Shown: positions 32,366 to 43,854 of the stretch, one piece after another
Position numbering within the stretch: position 1 is the first letter of the stretch
Layout: each line of letters begins with the position of its first letter
Source of the DNA: Actinostola sp. cb2023
Lineage: Eukaryota; Cnidaria; Anthozoa; Actiniaria; Actinostolidae
Length of the DNA stretch: 64,000 bases
Direction of reading: 5' to 3'
Assembly: GCA_033675265.1 (NCBI GenBank)
Contig: JAUJYZ010000972.1
Coordinates: 171,001 to 235,000, forward strand
The notes under the pieces: model-generated
Databases searched by the model: none
What the model was told of the DNA's origin: nothing
Seen by the model: the letters and a program-made list of their open reading frames with translations, nothing else
Made by a program: the position numbers and the translations under genes

Positions 32366-35300
32366 GAATCCCATAGCTCATATGAAACTCGCGCGCTGAT
32401 TGGATGAGAAGCAAACCGGATGAAAGGGAATTCACACAGGCAGCCCAACCCTTTCTTTTGAGGCTACTAAATAATGAAATAAAATGATATTTGCGTCTTT
32501 TTTTGATGGGTTTCCTGTGGTAGAGCGCGCGCGCGCTCAATATATAATACGTAGATATGTTGGGTTCCCTGTGCTGAGTAATATCCTATATTGGGCTTCC
32601 TGTGCACATCCCGCGCGTCCCGCACTACATGTGTATATTTACACAAGGTATGAAACTAGGTCACGTGACAATTATGTTTTTGCACCTAATCTTTGTCAAT
32701 ATGACGTGAAATTTCAATTTGTCTTCGAATAACTAAACTTTACCGTATTCTCTAAACACTTCATAAGTTTCAGTCGTGTAACTTCACCGTACGCTGAGAA
32801 ATTTTAAATTTGACATTTTGCGCCTCATGGACCGATGTGCGGTGCACTTCGAGAGGACATCGACAAGCGGTCGGCAAATCTGAATTGTGCTCTTTTTTGC
32901 AAGTTTTAATATTTATATTTTCACTAAACATAAGTCAAAACATCTACAATATACTTTATTTGTTTTCTGTTTTGACTTTTATAAAGTATTTGTATTGTGT
33001 TTTGATTTTTATCGATTAAAATGCTTTAAAATTGAGGCATTGTGTTTTATAAATGCAGAACAGTCTCAATATTTAGTACTGTACAACACATTTTTGCTAT
33101 CAGTGCTTATAAACAAAATGACAAACAAACGTATTTATTTCAACAATCAGTTAAAATAAGTTTACTAGCTTTTTATATACTGTTTTTCCGTTCTTTCTGT
33201 ATAATTCAATCACTATATTGATCAGTAATACTATGGATATTTTTTCGTATTTAAAAATACGAAATTAATGCCTGTCACCACAATCAACGAAGTTAGGAAT
33301 GAATAACAATGAACATCGGAGTGCGATAAAGCTTACTTAATCCGTTCTTCCGTGAACCGTATTTAAAAATTACTCTGTGTTTCTCTCAGATGATAGTATT
33401 TGCTAAATGTGTTGTGCTATTTCAATGACAAGAATAAACAACTGTTAATATTTAATTTTAGTTCACAGCAGCTGCATGAGTCCATCTCCATTCATGTCAG
33501 TTTGAGTTCGTCTATATTTTTGCTTCAGATGGTTTATGCTGTGTTGGCGCTCCGGCTTGTGGTTTAAGAAGTACTATAAGAAAGTACAAAATAACGTAGA
33601 TGAGAGAGTCATAATGTTTAAACAGATAAAGTACTAGGTTCTTTGTTGAACTTGATTGAAGTGTATTTCATTGACAACTGTACACAAGTCAAATAGCTCG
33701 GTCATAATTTATGAAAAATAACTGAAGCAGCCCTTCTGCCATAGTATAGGCAAGTGATTTTATGTCTTTTATTAGAGAACAGTTAGAGCAAAAACTACTA
33801 AAACCTCAAGAAAACACTTCAGAAAGTATGGGGTTTAGTTCAGCTTACTTTTCAACAAAACTCGGTCGTGTCGAGCACAACATACAATTCTCCACCATTC
33901 AAAATGAAAAAGGCTACTTTAAAACCGTCGAATTTCTTCTAAAGTTACTTAAAGTTGACATGAATTGTGAACTTCTCAACTTACCATAGATCAAGAATAG
34001 AATCCAAACGCTTACACCGAAAAAAACATGTTTTGTTTCATCAACTTCTCCGCCATTTTTCAAAACTTCAGCTACTTCACCATGGGTACCCCCCACGGGC
34101 ATGTAGCGTACGACGACTTCGGCTCTTCGGTTCACGGAAAAGTGCACCAGAGAACTGCACCGCACATCAGGCCATGATACGCCATCAGTTTCACACCTTG
34201 TGTAAATATACACATTTGCTGCGGGCGCGTCCCGCAGGACACACACAGAAAGCCCAACATTATACATGTCTATACACAGGGAACCCAATCAGTATAAATG
34301 CGCGCGCGCTCTACCACAGGAAACCCATCAAAAAAAGACGCAAATATCATTTTATTTCATTATTTAGTAGCCTCAAAAGGAATGGTTGGGCTGCCTGTGA
34401 ATTCAGCGTGGAATTCAACACTTTGAAAAGCTGAATTCAACGATATATAGGGATCCCGCGCTGAATTTTGTATTCAAGTTCGATTTTCGTCTTTGTTTGT
34501 CACCAAGAGAACAAATAAACATTGAGATTGCTTACAAAAGGAACAAACAAAAACATTTACAGACAGAAATAATGAATTTTTGTTTTGCAAATGAGATTAA
34601 AATCAAGACATTTGAAAAGCTGAATTCAATGAAAAAACAGGAAGCCCGCACTTTTGATGTTGTTGGCTTTTCGCAAAACAACAACATTGAAAACAAAACA
34701 ATCGTAATACGTATACCTTGCAAGCTTAAATTAATACTCGTCTGAATGAATGATACTCCAGATCGATGCACTGATAATTATTGAAATTTCTCAGCGAGAT
34801 AATAATTTATTTATTTACAAATCTTTCACCTATAAACTTAAGTTTGAGAAAGAGACCACGAAGTACAAGTCGTAATGGCAGTCACTGCCGTAAGCTTAAA
34901 TCAAACCGGCTCCAGCAACAACTTTTAACAATCTAATAGAAGCCAAGAGATAAACAACAACAATAGTCCAATTTAATACAGAATTTACACCTAGCAAAAT
35001 CTGTACCTGTAAACTGATGTAATACTGATGGCCAAAATCATACAAAACTGCAAATTATCCAGTTGGCTTTGCTTATCGTTCGGCTGCCGGCTTTGACTTG
35101 TTCAGTTGTTGTAGTTGTACATGTACTAGCTTCACAATTCAGTACTGAAGCAGAGCAATCGCCTCTGGCTCTGTTTATCGATAAATATGCCTTTGTCTGA
35201 AATCTTTTGCCTGAGAATCATTAGCATCCAAGGAACGTAGTCAAATCCATCAATGTCGACGTCCTGTGAAAAGTTGAAGTTCAGCTTCTCAATCTCATGC

Positions 35301-35834
35301 AAGCGGCAGCTCTCTGATCGGATTGAAAGACAACAAGAACTGAACGTCAGTTGAGAAAATGTGAACGATTTATTAAAGTTTTATGAGGATAGAATAAGTC
35401 CGTAGTTTTATCTTTCCGATTAACTTCTTTGTTAAACAGAAAATGACCAGAAAAGTATATGCTTACTTACAAGTTTGTCAAGATTCAGTGATTATGAAAA
35501 CTCAGTTGAGAACTTCTCTCCCGTGTAGTCATCTTGTCATCGTTGTTAGTCTTAAGTTTCTGGTTGTAAGTTTTCGTTAACTATCTAGATATATGGCTGT
35601 GTTACTGCTGTAGATTCTCTCCGTAAATGTAGACGTTAAAACGACTGAAGAAAACAACTTTTGTCCTTCAAATAAACTGATTCAGTTTAGTATTCAATTT
35701 TGCTTGATTCCTATTGGCTAGCGTAGTGAAAGACTGAACACTGCATTGGCTTTCTTTGCGACGCGCGATAAATAGCGACTCAAAATTGTCTAAAAACTAT
35801 ATTTTTCTAAAACAAAGAGAACGCTATGGGATTC
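32366..35834. mobile_element. GAATCCCATAGC element, copy 1, with a 1.97-kb insertion inside
   Basis: GAATCCCATAGC at 32366 and GCTATGGGATTC ending at 35834 are 12-bp inverted ends. Copy 2 at 49899-51384 has the same contents without the insertion at 32435-34399. Neither copy encodes a recognisable protein. A palindrome (35835-35982) adjoins the right end in both copies and may belong to the same unit. Confidence 0.6.
32435..34399. mobile_element. Composite CACAGG-type element (1965 bp), 6-bp target duplication proven by an empty site
   Basis: Starts CACAGGCAGCCCAACC, ends GGTTGGGCTGCCTGTG. AATTCA lies at both borders (32429-32434, 34400-34405), and copy 2 of the host has AATTCA once (GGGAATTCAGCG at about 49960). 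Each arm holds three further copies of the end motif in mirror positions (32507, 32560, 32591 and 34244, 34275, 34315), alternating with CG-repeat tracts (GCGCGCGCGC). Arms pair over about 400 bp. The centre (32.8-34.1 kb) encodes no recognised protein; a 75-codon frame at 33762 is unassigned. Confidence 0.8.
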
Positions 35835-35982
35835 AAGGAAAATTCATTGGATGGCTCGTGAATTCCACGTGGAATTCACTCAAAAAGGCGATATCGCACT
35901 CGTCGCTTCGCGACTTGTGCGATATCGCCTTTTCTCGTGAATTCAACGTGGAATTCCCTCGTCATCCAATGAATTTACCTAT
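35835..35982. mobile_element. Palindromic hairpin with EcoRI-site-rich arms
   Basis: AAGGCGATATCGCACTCGTC and its complement meet at TTCGC around 35908. The arms continue through GAATTC-containing segments to AATTCATTGGATG/CATCCAATGAATT. An equivalent copy lies at 51385-51530. Confidence 0.7.
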
Positions 35983-36188
35983 AAAATTTCGATTTTTGAA
36001 AATTCATATTTTCGCAATTTGTGAAGCGATCTTTTCCAAACTTCACATTTTTACTAATTTCAACGAGCTCTTTCCAGCTATGATCATCTTTTTTTTGTCC
36101 TATGAGTTTTGAAATTACATGATAAACCCTCGTTGGGAGTTCAGTCGAAAACAACTCGAAATCCAACCGACTCGAAACCCACTAAATA

Positions 36189-36870
36189 CGCCTCAAACTC
36201 CTCAATAACTTCGATCTATATTTGTAACAAGTAATAATTGCTCCTAACAAGGTCTAGCAAGTAATCGAAGAACAAGGTAGAAAAGGGATGCTTTCTAGAA
36301 GCGGAAATCAAACTCATCCACGTCCTTCGAAATTTCAGTACACTACCACAGGGATCCCAATTCTTGAAGCATATAACAAGTGTGTCCAAAGCTTCGAGAT
36401 TTCAACAGGAAACAACTGTACCTTGCTTACAATTAAGGTCTTGTTGATATGAAATTTAGTCTAAATTTCCCGGCTCATTACTATTCATGAGCGATACTTC
36501 ACTTAGAGCTTTCACGAGGGATATTTAATATTAGATGCCCCTCGTGGAACAATGAAAAGCTGCCTGTGTTGGTTTCAACAAATGCTCAATTGACTCGTGT
36601 GATCAAACGATAAATCTTTTTTAAATTTCCGTCTTCGGTTGAGGAGCCAATTTAGTATCTTTTAACAAAGATTGCATTTGATATTGGTTAAGTGTGGCAA
36701 CGATAACGATACGAAAATAACTACATCACCTAGATTACGAAAACTTGGTGCATCTCTTGAGTAATAGGGGATTTGTTCTAATAGGTCACGTGACTCTAAC
36801 CCCCTTAAATCGAACAGCAGTGTCAAAATGAACTCCAGAAATGAAAAGAGCAGCTCGAAATTGCTAAAAT
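36189..36870. other. Spacer with isolated CACAGG-type ends
   Basis: No gene recognised. CACAGGGATCCCAA at 36347-36360 and CTGCCTGTG at 36560-36568 are oriented as two ends of a 222-bp element, but their inner sequences pair poorly and no target duplication is seen. Confidence 0.35.
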
Positions 36871-37271
36871 GAGGTCTTAGGGGGTTGCGCTTAATAGAAG
36901 ATTTACGGTATGTCTATTAAAATACATTTTTTCAAAAGTCGCAAAAATTGAACTATTATGCCGGAAAATGTACTTTTATGCCGGCGTAATTCCCGATTCC
37001 CAAACCATAGTATTATGCTCGAAATTATGCATAATGTATCTAAGCCCAGTGCGAGGAAAACTAGCTCATGAATAGCACGGCGTCTGAACTAGGTCTAATT
37101 ACTTATTCATCAGTTTTGAGCAAAAGCAAAGAGCAGAATACTTCACAATTGTGCCGCTTTTTTGATGGACAACTGAAATGTTACTTTTAGTGGTAAAAAA
37201 AAGAATTCCAGATGGATTTTCATTGTATGTCTCTTTTTACCATAAACTTTCTCGCACACTGATTAGTTGTT

Positions 37272-37569
37272 CGCTATTCTGCCTTTAGACGGTGTATTCA
37301 AAATTATCATTGTGAGCCGCGTTTTGAATGCCAGCTGATATTCAAACGACACTATTTTCACTTAAGATCTGCTGCCAAGCGTTATTTCCTCGTACGATTT
37401 TTTTAAACTTCGTGAACGACATTTTAATGTTCTGACGAGGTAAGAAGGAAATTATTCGAACCGAACTTACGTAACAACCGACAGGTCCAAATGTTGACAA
37501 CAAAAGTATATGAACTGGTGATTTCGGCTCGAACAATTTCCTTCATTACCTCATCGGAACATTAATAGG
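37272..37569. mobile_element. Foldback-derived sequence upstream of GPCR copy A
   Basis: Homologous to the left arm, loop and start of the right arm of the foldback at 45863-46517 (shared GCCGCGTTT, TCAAACGACACTATTTTCACT, ACTTCGTGAACGAC, TTCTGACGAGG). The loop is inverted relative to that copy. It ends about 150 bp before the GPCR start codon. Confidence 0.65.
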
Positions 37570-37718
37570 GACCTTAAACCATAAAGTTGTCATAAGTAGT
37601 TTGGCTACAATGGAAGAAGAGAAGCGGAATCCCTAGCTTCCTATCTCCGTTTTGAAAAGGCGTAACACTGCTGTAAATAGTCTTCTCCAACTCGTCAGTG
37701 AGAAACAGCTTCGTCGCG

Positions 37719-39457
37719 ATGTCGGAAAACTCAACGTCTGTACCATCACCAAGCCTCAACCAATGCAGGCGCCCAGGGTACGAAAGGCTGGTATCAGGTA
37801 CAATAATTTTAATGCTGGGACTATTTCTAAACGGGTCCATCATCATCGTATTGGCTCGCAAATTTCGGCGCCTGTCAGTCGGTAATTTGTTGATCCTTCA
37901 CTTGGCTGTTGGAGATTTCGTGCTTTTCATAACAGTAGTTCCTTACATTTTCCTTGCGGTGCTTGGGAGTCCGCTAATCTTCGATCCCTTCCTTTGCCAA
38001 TGGTCTGCATTTTTCAATCGATGTTCCATTGCCTTATCCATGTATTTGATAACTATCATGGCCATTACTCGTTGCTACGGCGTACTGAAGCCTTTTGACT
38101 ATCGTGCAAACGTTTTCCCGTCCGTTGTCAATCGAATATGCCTTGGTGCTTGGTTTGTGTCCTTGATTCTCTCGTTGCCGCCCTTCTTTGGCTGGGGTAA
38201 ATACGAGATGGTTGATGGACAGTGTTGGTGTTCTTTAGATTCCAGCAAATACCCATACAATTGGTTCACGTTTTTCTCCCTCGTATTTGCACTACCAATG
38301 TTGGTGAATACAATAGTTTTTACAAGCACAGCGAAGGTTTTGATTAGCCGTAAGAAGATCGGCCATCGTGAAAACAAGAGAAAACAGACAGTTGAAGCCA
38401 AGCTAGCATCTTCAGGCAAGTTGACATTCTCGAAGGCAGAAGGAAAAAACTCTGAAGTTCCTGAAGTCGGTGTACATGGTACGTACACAAAGAAAACAGA
38501 TGTGGAAGACAATCAGATGACAGAAGAAAATGAAAATCCACGAGGTAAAAGAAGCGTTACGTTTATAGTGGATGTTGAAGTTCACGATGAAGTAAGATCA
38601 AGAGGTCATCGATCAAACAATCACAAGAATACCCGTCTCAAACAACCAGGCAACCAAGACGAGAAAACCACGATTGAAGACGTAGTTCATATACAGTATG
38701 TCGATGAATGTCAGGGAGTCGAAAAAGACAACGATAACGAAATCGAAAAAACTGGAAAAACAGATGTGGAAGACAATCAGGTGACAGAAGAAAATGAAAA
38801 CTCCACGAGGTAAAAGAAGCGTTACGTTTAAAGTGGATGTTGAAGTTCACAGTAAAGTAGGATCAAGAGGTCTGGATACTCGATCAAACAATCACAAGAA
38901 TACCCGTCCCAAACAACCAGGCAACCAAGACCAGAAAACCAACATAAAAGACGTAGTTCATATACAATATGCCGATGAAAGTCAGGGAAGTCGAAACAGA
39001 GAACGATAACGAAAAAATTGGAAAAAGCGATCATGGCTCAGTAGAAGCTGATGAACACACTCCAACTAAATTGCCATCAATACCTAGCACATCCAATGAA
39101 GGAAATGAACACACGAAGTCAAGACAGAATCAGCGCCATTCGAAAGGAAAGTTGTTATTTAAAGTATCAGCCAAGAAGGAGTACAGATCAACACTTATTA
39201 TTATAATAATTTTTATTTCGTTCGTTTTGTGTTATGGTCCAGCTTTCGTTGTTAAGAGTTGGTTTGCTCTAAATCCCGAATCGGTTCATCCGAAAGCTTC
39301 ATTAACTATTCGTTTTCTTGCCATAATGAATTCCGTTCTCAATCCATTCTTGTATGGGTTCATAAACAAGGAAATACGATCTAACGTATTGGGTTTGTGG
39401 AAGGGGTTATTTAAAAGAATGTTGTGTAGAGCCCAAGCTGAAGTTGTTCAGCCTTAA
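37719..39457 (+). pseudogene. Class A GPCR copy A, disrupted by two single-base insertions
   Basis: Near-identical to the intact gene at 47366-49102, from the start ATG through TM7. Relative to that copy, an extra C at 38801 and an extra A near 38989, both within the part coding for the third intracellular loop, shift the frame, so translation ends at 38813 after TM5 and most of the loop. TM6 and TM7 remain readable in another frame to TAA 39457. A few substitutions also differ (TRLKQP for TRPEQP; SWFAL for SWIAL). Either a recent pseudogene or uncorrected sequencing errors. Confidence 0.8.
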
Positions 39458-40089
39458 CTCCATATATTAGAAATATCTACTTCCACAATAGATGTCATTT
39501 TGTTAACCGTAAAACGTAGATAAGCTTATATTTACTTGTATAAAGTGTTTCTTGATTATCGTTTTACACAATGTTCCCATAGCTTTCTCATTTGTTGTTA
39601 ATCCATTAATGCATTGGTTGATTGCGTTACATCCGTAAGTAGGATGTTTCATTATCTGGTCTGAAACTCGGACGATGACAAAAACTCGGTCAAGTATAAA
39701 AACTCGGTTGATCACCAAAATTGTTCTATAAACTGTTAATTCATTTTAAATGTGTTCTAGGTAGAATGATGTGACTAGAGAATACCAAATTACTGCATGA
39801 ACTACTTAGCTAGAAAGTCTATGACCTAATAATTGGTAATTAATTATATTGTAGATAGTTAGCTAATGTAATGGGTTTTGAAAAGCCTTGTTGGAAAACC
39901 TAATAAAGTATGTATGTACCCAAAATTAGCTGACTGGTTTAGTATAGCATGTATAGCTTAATTTCTAGTCAGCTCGCACCTAATTCTAAGGATCTATTTA
40001 TTATTATTACATAGACAACCGCCACTGGATATGAGCAAGCAAGCGCTCTGATTGGTTCGCTACTACTAGGCTAAATAAAATAAAATAAA
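39458..40089. other. 3' flank of GPCR copy A
   Basis: Part of it (39530-39650, with AAGTGTTTCTTGATTATCG and TTCTCATTTGTTGTTAATCC) reappears at 51565-51665, after the element inserted behind the second partial GPCR copy. No gene recognised. A (AAAAT)n-type patch lies near 40070. Confidence 0.45.
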
Positions 40090-40547
40090 ATATCAGCTCA
40101 TATACCGTGAGTAGAGAAATCTGTCAAAATGGCCGAACAATTTTCTAAATTTACGAGCGAAGATTTCCAATAAAAGTAGATCCGAATAAACTGCTAACTG
40201 AGTACATATAAAACTGAAATGTTTTGTGGCAATGAAAACTGCTTTTTACATGGTTTTTGGGACGAAAAAACTGAAATTTGTTGACTGATATTTTTACAAA
40301 GAAATAACAAACAAATGTATTGAAACTCTCCAGTCACGCGAAACAAATATCATTCTGATGATTAAACAAAGTAGGATGTGTACCAAGTTAAGAGAAAAAG
40401 AACCAGATATGTCTAGAACTGCCTGGTAATAGTAAAACTGTGAATATTCACGTTGAACTGAAGTCATCAGTTCAGTAGGCGAAAACCGAATTCCATCGGC
40501 CTCGAATGCCGTTCGTATTGTTCTGTGTGGTCCTCCAATTGTTTGGA

Positions 40548-40748
40548 GTTGGTTTGCTCTAAATCCCGAATCTGTTCCTCCGAAAGCATTTTTTAATTAT
40601 TCATTTTCTTGTCGGAATGAATTCCATTCTCAATCCATTCTTGTATGCGTTCATAAGCAAGGAAATACGATCTAACGTATTGGGTTTGTGGAAGGAGTTA
40701 TTTAAAAGAATGTTGTGTAGAGCCCAAGCTGAAGTTGTTCAGCCTTAA
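40548..40748 (+). pseudogene. Truncated 3' GPCR copy A'
   Basis: Matches only the last part of the GPCR gene, from just before ECL3 (GGTTTGCTCTAAATCCCGAA) through TM7 to AGCCTTAA. It is preceded by unrelated sequence (40090-40547) that also precedes the second truncated copy at 49606. TM1-TM6 are absent, so it is non-functional. Confidence 0.85.
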
Positions 40749-41035
40749 AGGGGCTGTGTCATGAGCTGCACATGCGCATTGGTGCCTATTTTTAATGATG
40801 TCGTTTGCCTTTGAACTTCGCACCAGAAGACATTTGAACATTAATATTAAAAGGGTCGAACATTAACTCAAAACGGATACAATATGCATATACAACCGGA
40901 GAATCTACAAACTACGATCTGTCGTTACGATTCAAATCCAAGATGGCACTCGATAACTTGAAATAGTGAGTCTCACTATTTCAAGTTTAACACTAGTACC
41001 CAGTCCACTTGTTAACCATGACACAGCCCCTTTAA
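40745..41035. mobile_element. TTAA-flanked MITE 3 (283 bp) with clean empty site
   Basis: AGGGGCTGTGTCATG at 40749 pairs with CATGACACAGCCCCT ending at 41031; TTAA flanks it at 40745-40748 and 41032-41035. The three other GPCR 3' ends in the window read AGCCTTAACTCC without it, so the duplication of TTAA is directly visible. The insertion sits on the former stop codon. Confidence 0.9.
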
Positions 41036-41165
41036 CTCCAACTTAGAAATATCTAGTTCCAAAATAGATGTCATTTTGTTAACCCGCGGCGCGCGTTATA
41101 TCTAAGTTATTTTATAAAAAGATCTCTGAAATGGTGAAAAATTATTTCAAACTATAACTCTTTTT

Positions 41166-43053
41166 AAATAAATTGTAGTGGCTTCATCTGCATTTAAAAT
41201 TTGTTTAAAGGGGGACTCTGATCAAAATACCTCAAACTTTTAAACCAGCTGAAACTCCGTAATTACAATCTTGAAGCTATCAATAATAACTCTACCAAAC
41301 GGTTTTTCGAAATTTCAACGGCAAGTGCTAGTTTTTGCTCTTTCTTTTTCGAGGCCAGTGAATAAATCGAAAACTTGGAGGGAGACTGGAACGGGCGGTA
41401 GTGACGTCATCCAATCAACCCAAATATTCGGCTACAAGGCAAAGTATGGAGGTCTCTGAAAATATCCACAGAAAATCACGCTTTATCCATTCTAATATTA
41501 TTTTGATTGCCAAATAGCAAAATATACAATCAAGTTGCTGTGTTCAAGCGACAAATACATCCAAAAGAAGATATTTTCACTGCAGAATTCGACGATTCCA
41601 TTATGATTTATAGCTGAATGTTACGTACTCTCACGTATTCTCAAGTCCGCCGCTTTCGGCGTACGAGCAGGATATAACTCCCAAATATATACTCTTCCAT
41701 ATCCTAACATATAAGAGGATCTAAAGTGTACGTTGGGACTTCTGGTAAGATTAATTTCGACATATGTATGCCACGAATTCATCATCTAAAGTCACTTCAA
41801 GGGCAGGAGCGTGACCGGTATTATGAGTAGTACTAGAAACATACGCCGTACATGTTTACCATGTTTGTATGGTGACTGATCTGATCAATAATTATTTTTC
41901 GGTGTAAAACTAAAAGAAGTTGGATATATCCACGAATCGATCTGATGTATATAAATACTTCACAATTTAATAGTCTCCTAATACTACCAGTAAATGTAGT
42001 AGTCACGAAATGTACTTCAGGATGACCCGATGCGACTGACCTCTACTGATCAATCTGCTTTGCACGATTGTCAACACACTGCAGTTGTACGGACAACAGC
42101 TTTTAAAATCCTATCTCATAAATTATTTTTTAGAAAGCAATTAATCTGCAAGAAAACTGTTCATTCTATGCATTTTATTATCAATTTCTAATGATTCTGG
42201 TGTTGAAAATTAAAAGTGTCGTAACATGTAGTGGTGTCTCGGCGGGAGCCGTGTTCGCCGGGCATTGTAACTTGTTCTTCTACAGTCACAATAAAAGCTT
42301 TACAATTCTTAAATCATTCTGGCCCTCGGCTTTCACGAATGCTTCATAAGAAAATCGTTGTACTTGGGATATGCTTACAAATCTGTATGCTGCCGATTTG
42401 ATATGATAACATTTAGATCTCAAATCCATTTGAAGTCGTAAGGCCAAGAGTGCAAGACTGACACGAAGTATTCTCAAAAACTTCAGGTTCGTTTAGCATG
42501 ATATATATCACAGTTCTATCCACTTTAGAAACTTCTGGTGCTAGGTGATGAGCCCTAACTGCCTGAAAAATGTATTGGACGGCTGAATGACAAAATAAGA
42601 CGAAGAAACATCAATAAAACTGGGTAGTATTTTACAAGACTTTGTATGTGAATGTACGGACGTGTTCAATGGGTTGATTGGATGACGTCACAGAGACCAA
42701 CCGCTGTCTGTTTATCACGGGCTCGTTTATTCAAAACCAACATGGCGTACGGGTGATTTCGGCCTCTTCTCATGAGGATTTCTCGACACTCTCTGGACCA
42801 AAAACAAAAATGTTTCGTATTTTTATTAGTTTATCTATATACTTTTAGTAGACGCTGGAGAAAAGTCACTCCAAGGAGGGTCGATTTTGATCAGAGTCCC
42901 CCTTTAATGAACCAAGCTTTCGGCCATTGCGGCCATCTTCAGGGTTATGAAAGTACACAATTCCTACGTAGCTAAAGATGGCCGCAATGGCCGAAAGCTT
43001 GGTTCATTAAACAAATTTTAAATGCAGATGAAGCCACTACAATTTATTTAATC
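41166..43053. mobile_element. Foldback host with a TTAA element in its left arm
   Basis: AAATAAATTGTAGTGGCTTC at 41166 is mirrored by GAAGCCACTACAATTTATTT at 43032-43051. The right arm (GGTTCATTAAACAAATTTTA) contains the TTAA once, giving the empty site for the element inserted in the left arm. The inner arms read TTCGGCCATTGCGGCCATCTT and its complement. Confidence 0.7.
41205..42907. mobile_element. TTAA-flanked element 4 (1695 bp)
   Basis: AGGGGGACTCTGATCAAAAT at 41209 pairs with its complement ending at 42903, a 20-bp perfect terminal repeat. TTAA flanks at 41205-41208 and 42904-42907. The interior has only short frames. The AGGGG start is shared with the elements at 40749 and 62721, suggesting one superfamily. 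Confidence 0.85.
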
Positions 43054-43286
43054 TGATGCCTGCATACAAGGAAACCCTTAATATAACTCTTTTTTTTTTA
43101 AACGATCGCGGCTTGTACCTCAGTCATTTAATCACTGTCAGTGGCTATAATTATTCGGCGGCGCTTTGTTGCAGTGACTGTGGGCTGAAATGCTCCCGGA
43201 TATACGTTCATTAATTGTCCCTATTTGTATGTGTTGTGTCGGCAGTTGGGATACGGTTGAGCCAAGGAGATAAACGCATTTTGAAG

Positions 43287-43407
43287 CATCCTCGAGAACC
43301 CAGGGGTATATTCTGTCGTTCGTTACTCGCTCCCAGAGAAATACTCCCAGTATTTCTCTGGGAGCGAGTAACGTGCGACAGAATATACCCCTGGGTTCAC
43401 GAGGATG
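43287..43407. mobile_element. Near-perfect hairpin (121 bp) inside repeat R copy 2
   Basis: CATCCTCG, AACCCAGGGGTATATTCTGTCG and CGTTACTCGCTCCCAGAGAAATACT on the left are matched on the right with about three mismatched positions and a 3-nt loop. Copy 1 of R lacks it (near 30795). Such a transcript would form a long dsRNA stem; element versus small-RNA precursor is undecided. Confidence 0.65.
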
Positions 43408-43854
43408 ATTTTGGAGTATTTGAAACGAGGCCAGAGCCAGGGATAGTGGTATGGTGCGTCGAGCTTCCAGGAGCTGTTGGCTGACTGACTGGCTGAAGTG
43501 CTTCATTCAGTAGCTTTGAACATTCTCTCTTTTGTGCACTTGTAGTTTAGCTGATATAATGTGAAAGACTTCTTTCAGCTTTAATTTGTGCTTTGTGATG
43601 GCACATATTTTCTTGGTATCAACGCCTCGTTGATACAAACTTGTGACAGTTGGACACAGTGATTTGTGCCATCCAACCGTGCTCCGTTCTCTGATAAAGC
43701 GCAGTTTTCAGCCAATCAGAGCGCGCGGATTGACTTGACTATATAATAAATTGTCATTATTTACCGCCTACTGTGCTACGTCTTCAGTTGAGTTCAGTCG
43801 AAAACAACTCGAAATCCAACCGACTCGAAACCCACTAAATGAGGGTTGTCCAAT

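Larger units (their letters stand above)
31128..36131. mobile_element. GAGGGTTTAT foldback, split by a nest of younger elements
   Basis: The left arm (31128-31345; GAGGGTTTATCATGTAATTTC, ACTCATAGGACAAAAA, TTCACAAATTGCG) and right arm (35983-36131) are those of the intact 362-bp foldback at 53151-53512. Everything from about 31347 to 35982 sits in what should be its loop. Repeat R copy 2 supplies the site without this element (near 43785). Confidence 0.7.
41089..43843. repeat. Interspersed repeat R, copy 2
   Basis: Same repeat as 30523-31127 plus 36143-36188. It is interrupted by a block (41166-43082) bordered by TATAACTCTTTTT on both sides (41153-41165, 43082-43094), a 13-bp direct repeat. 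The continuation after 43095 matches copy 1 again. A hairpin (43287-43407) is an extra insertion. Confidence 0.65.

Noticed and set aside
30663..43506. Minus-strand peptide shared by two loci (SVSQQLLEARRTIPLSLAL)
   Set aside because: Both are copies of interspersed repeat R; similarity is nucleotide-wide and frames are broken by an inserted hairpin.
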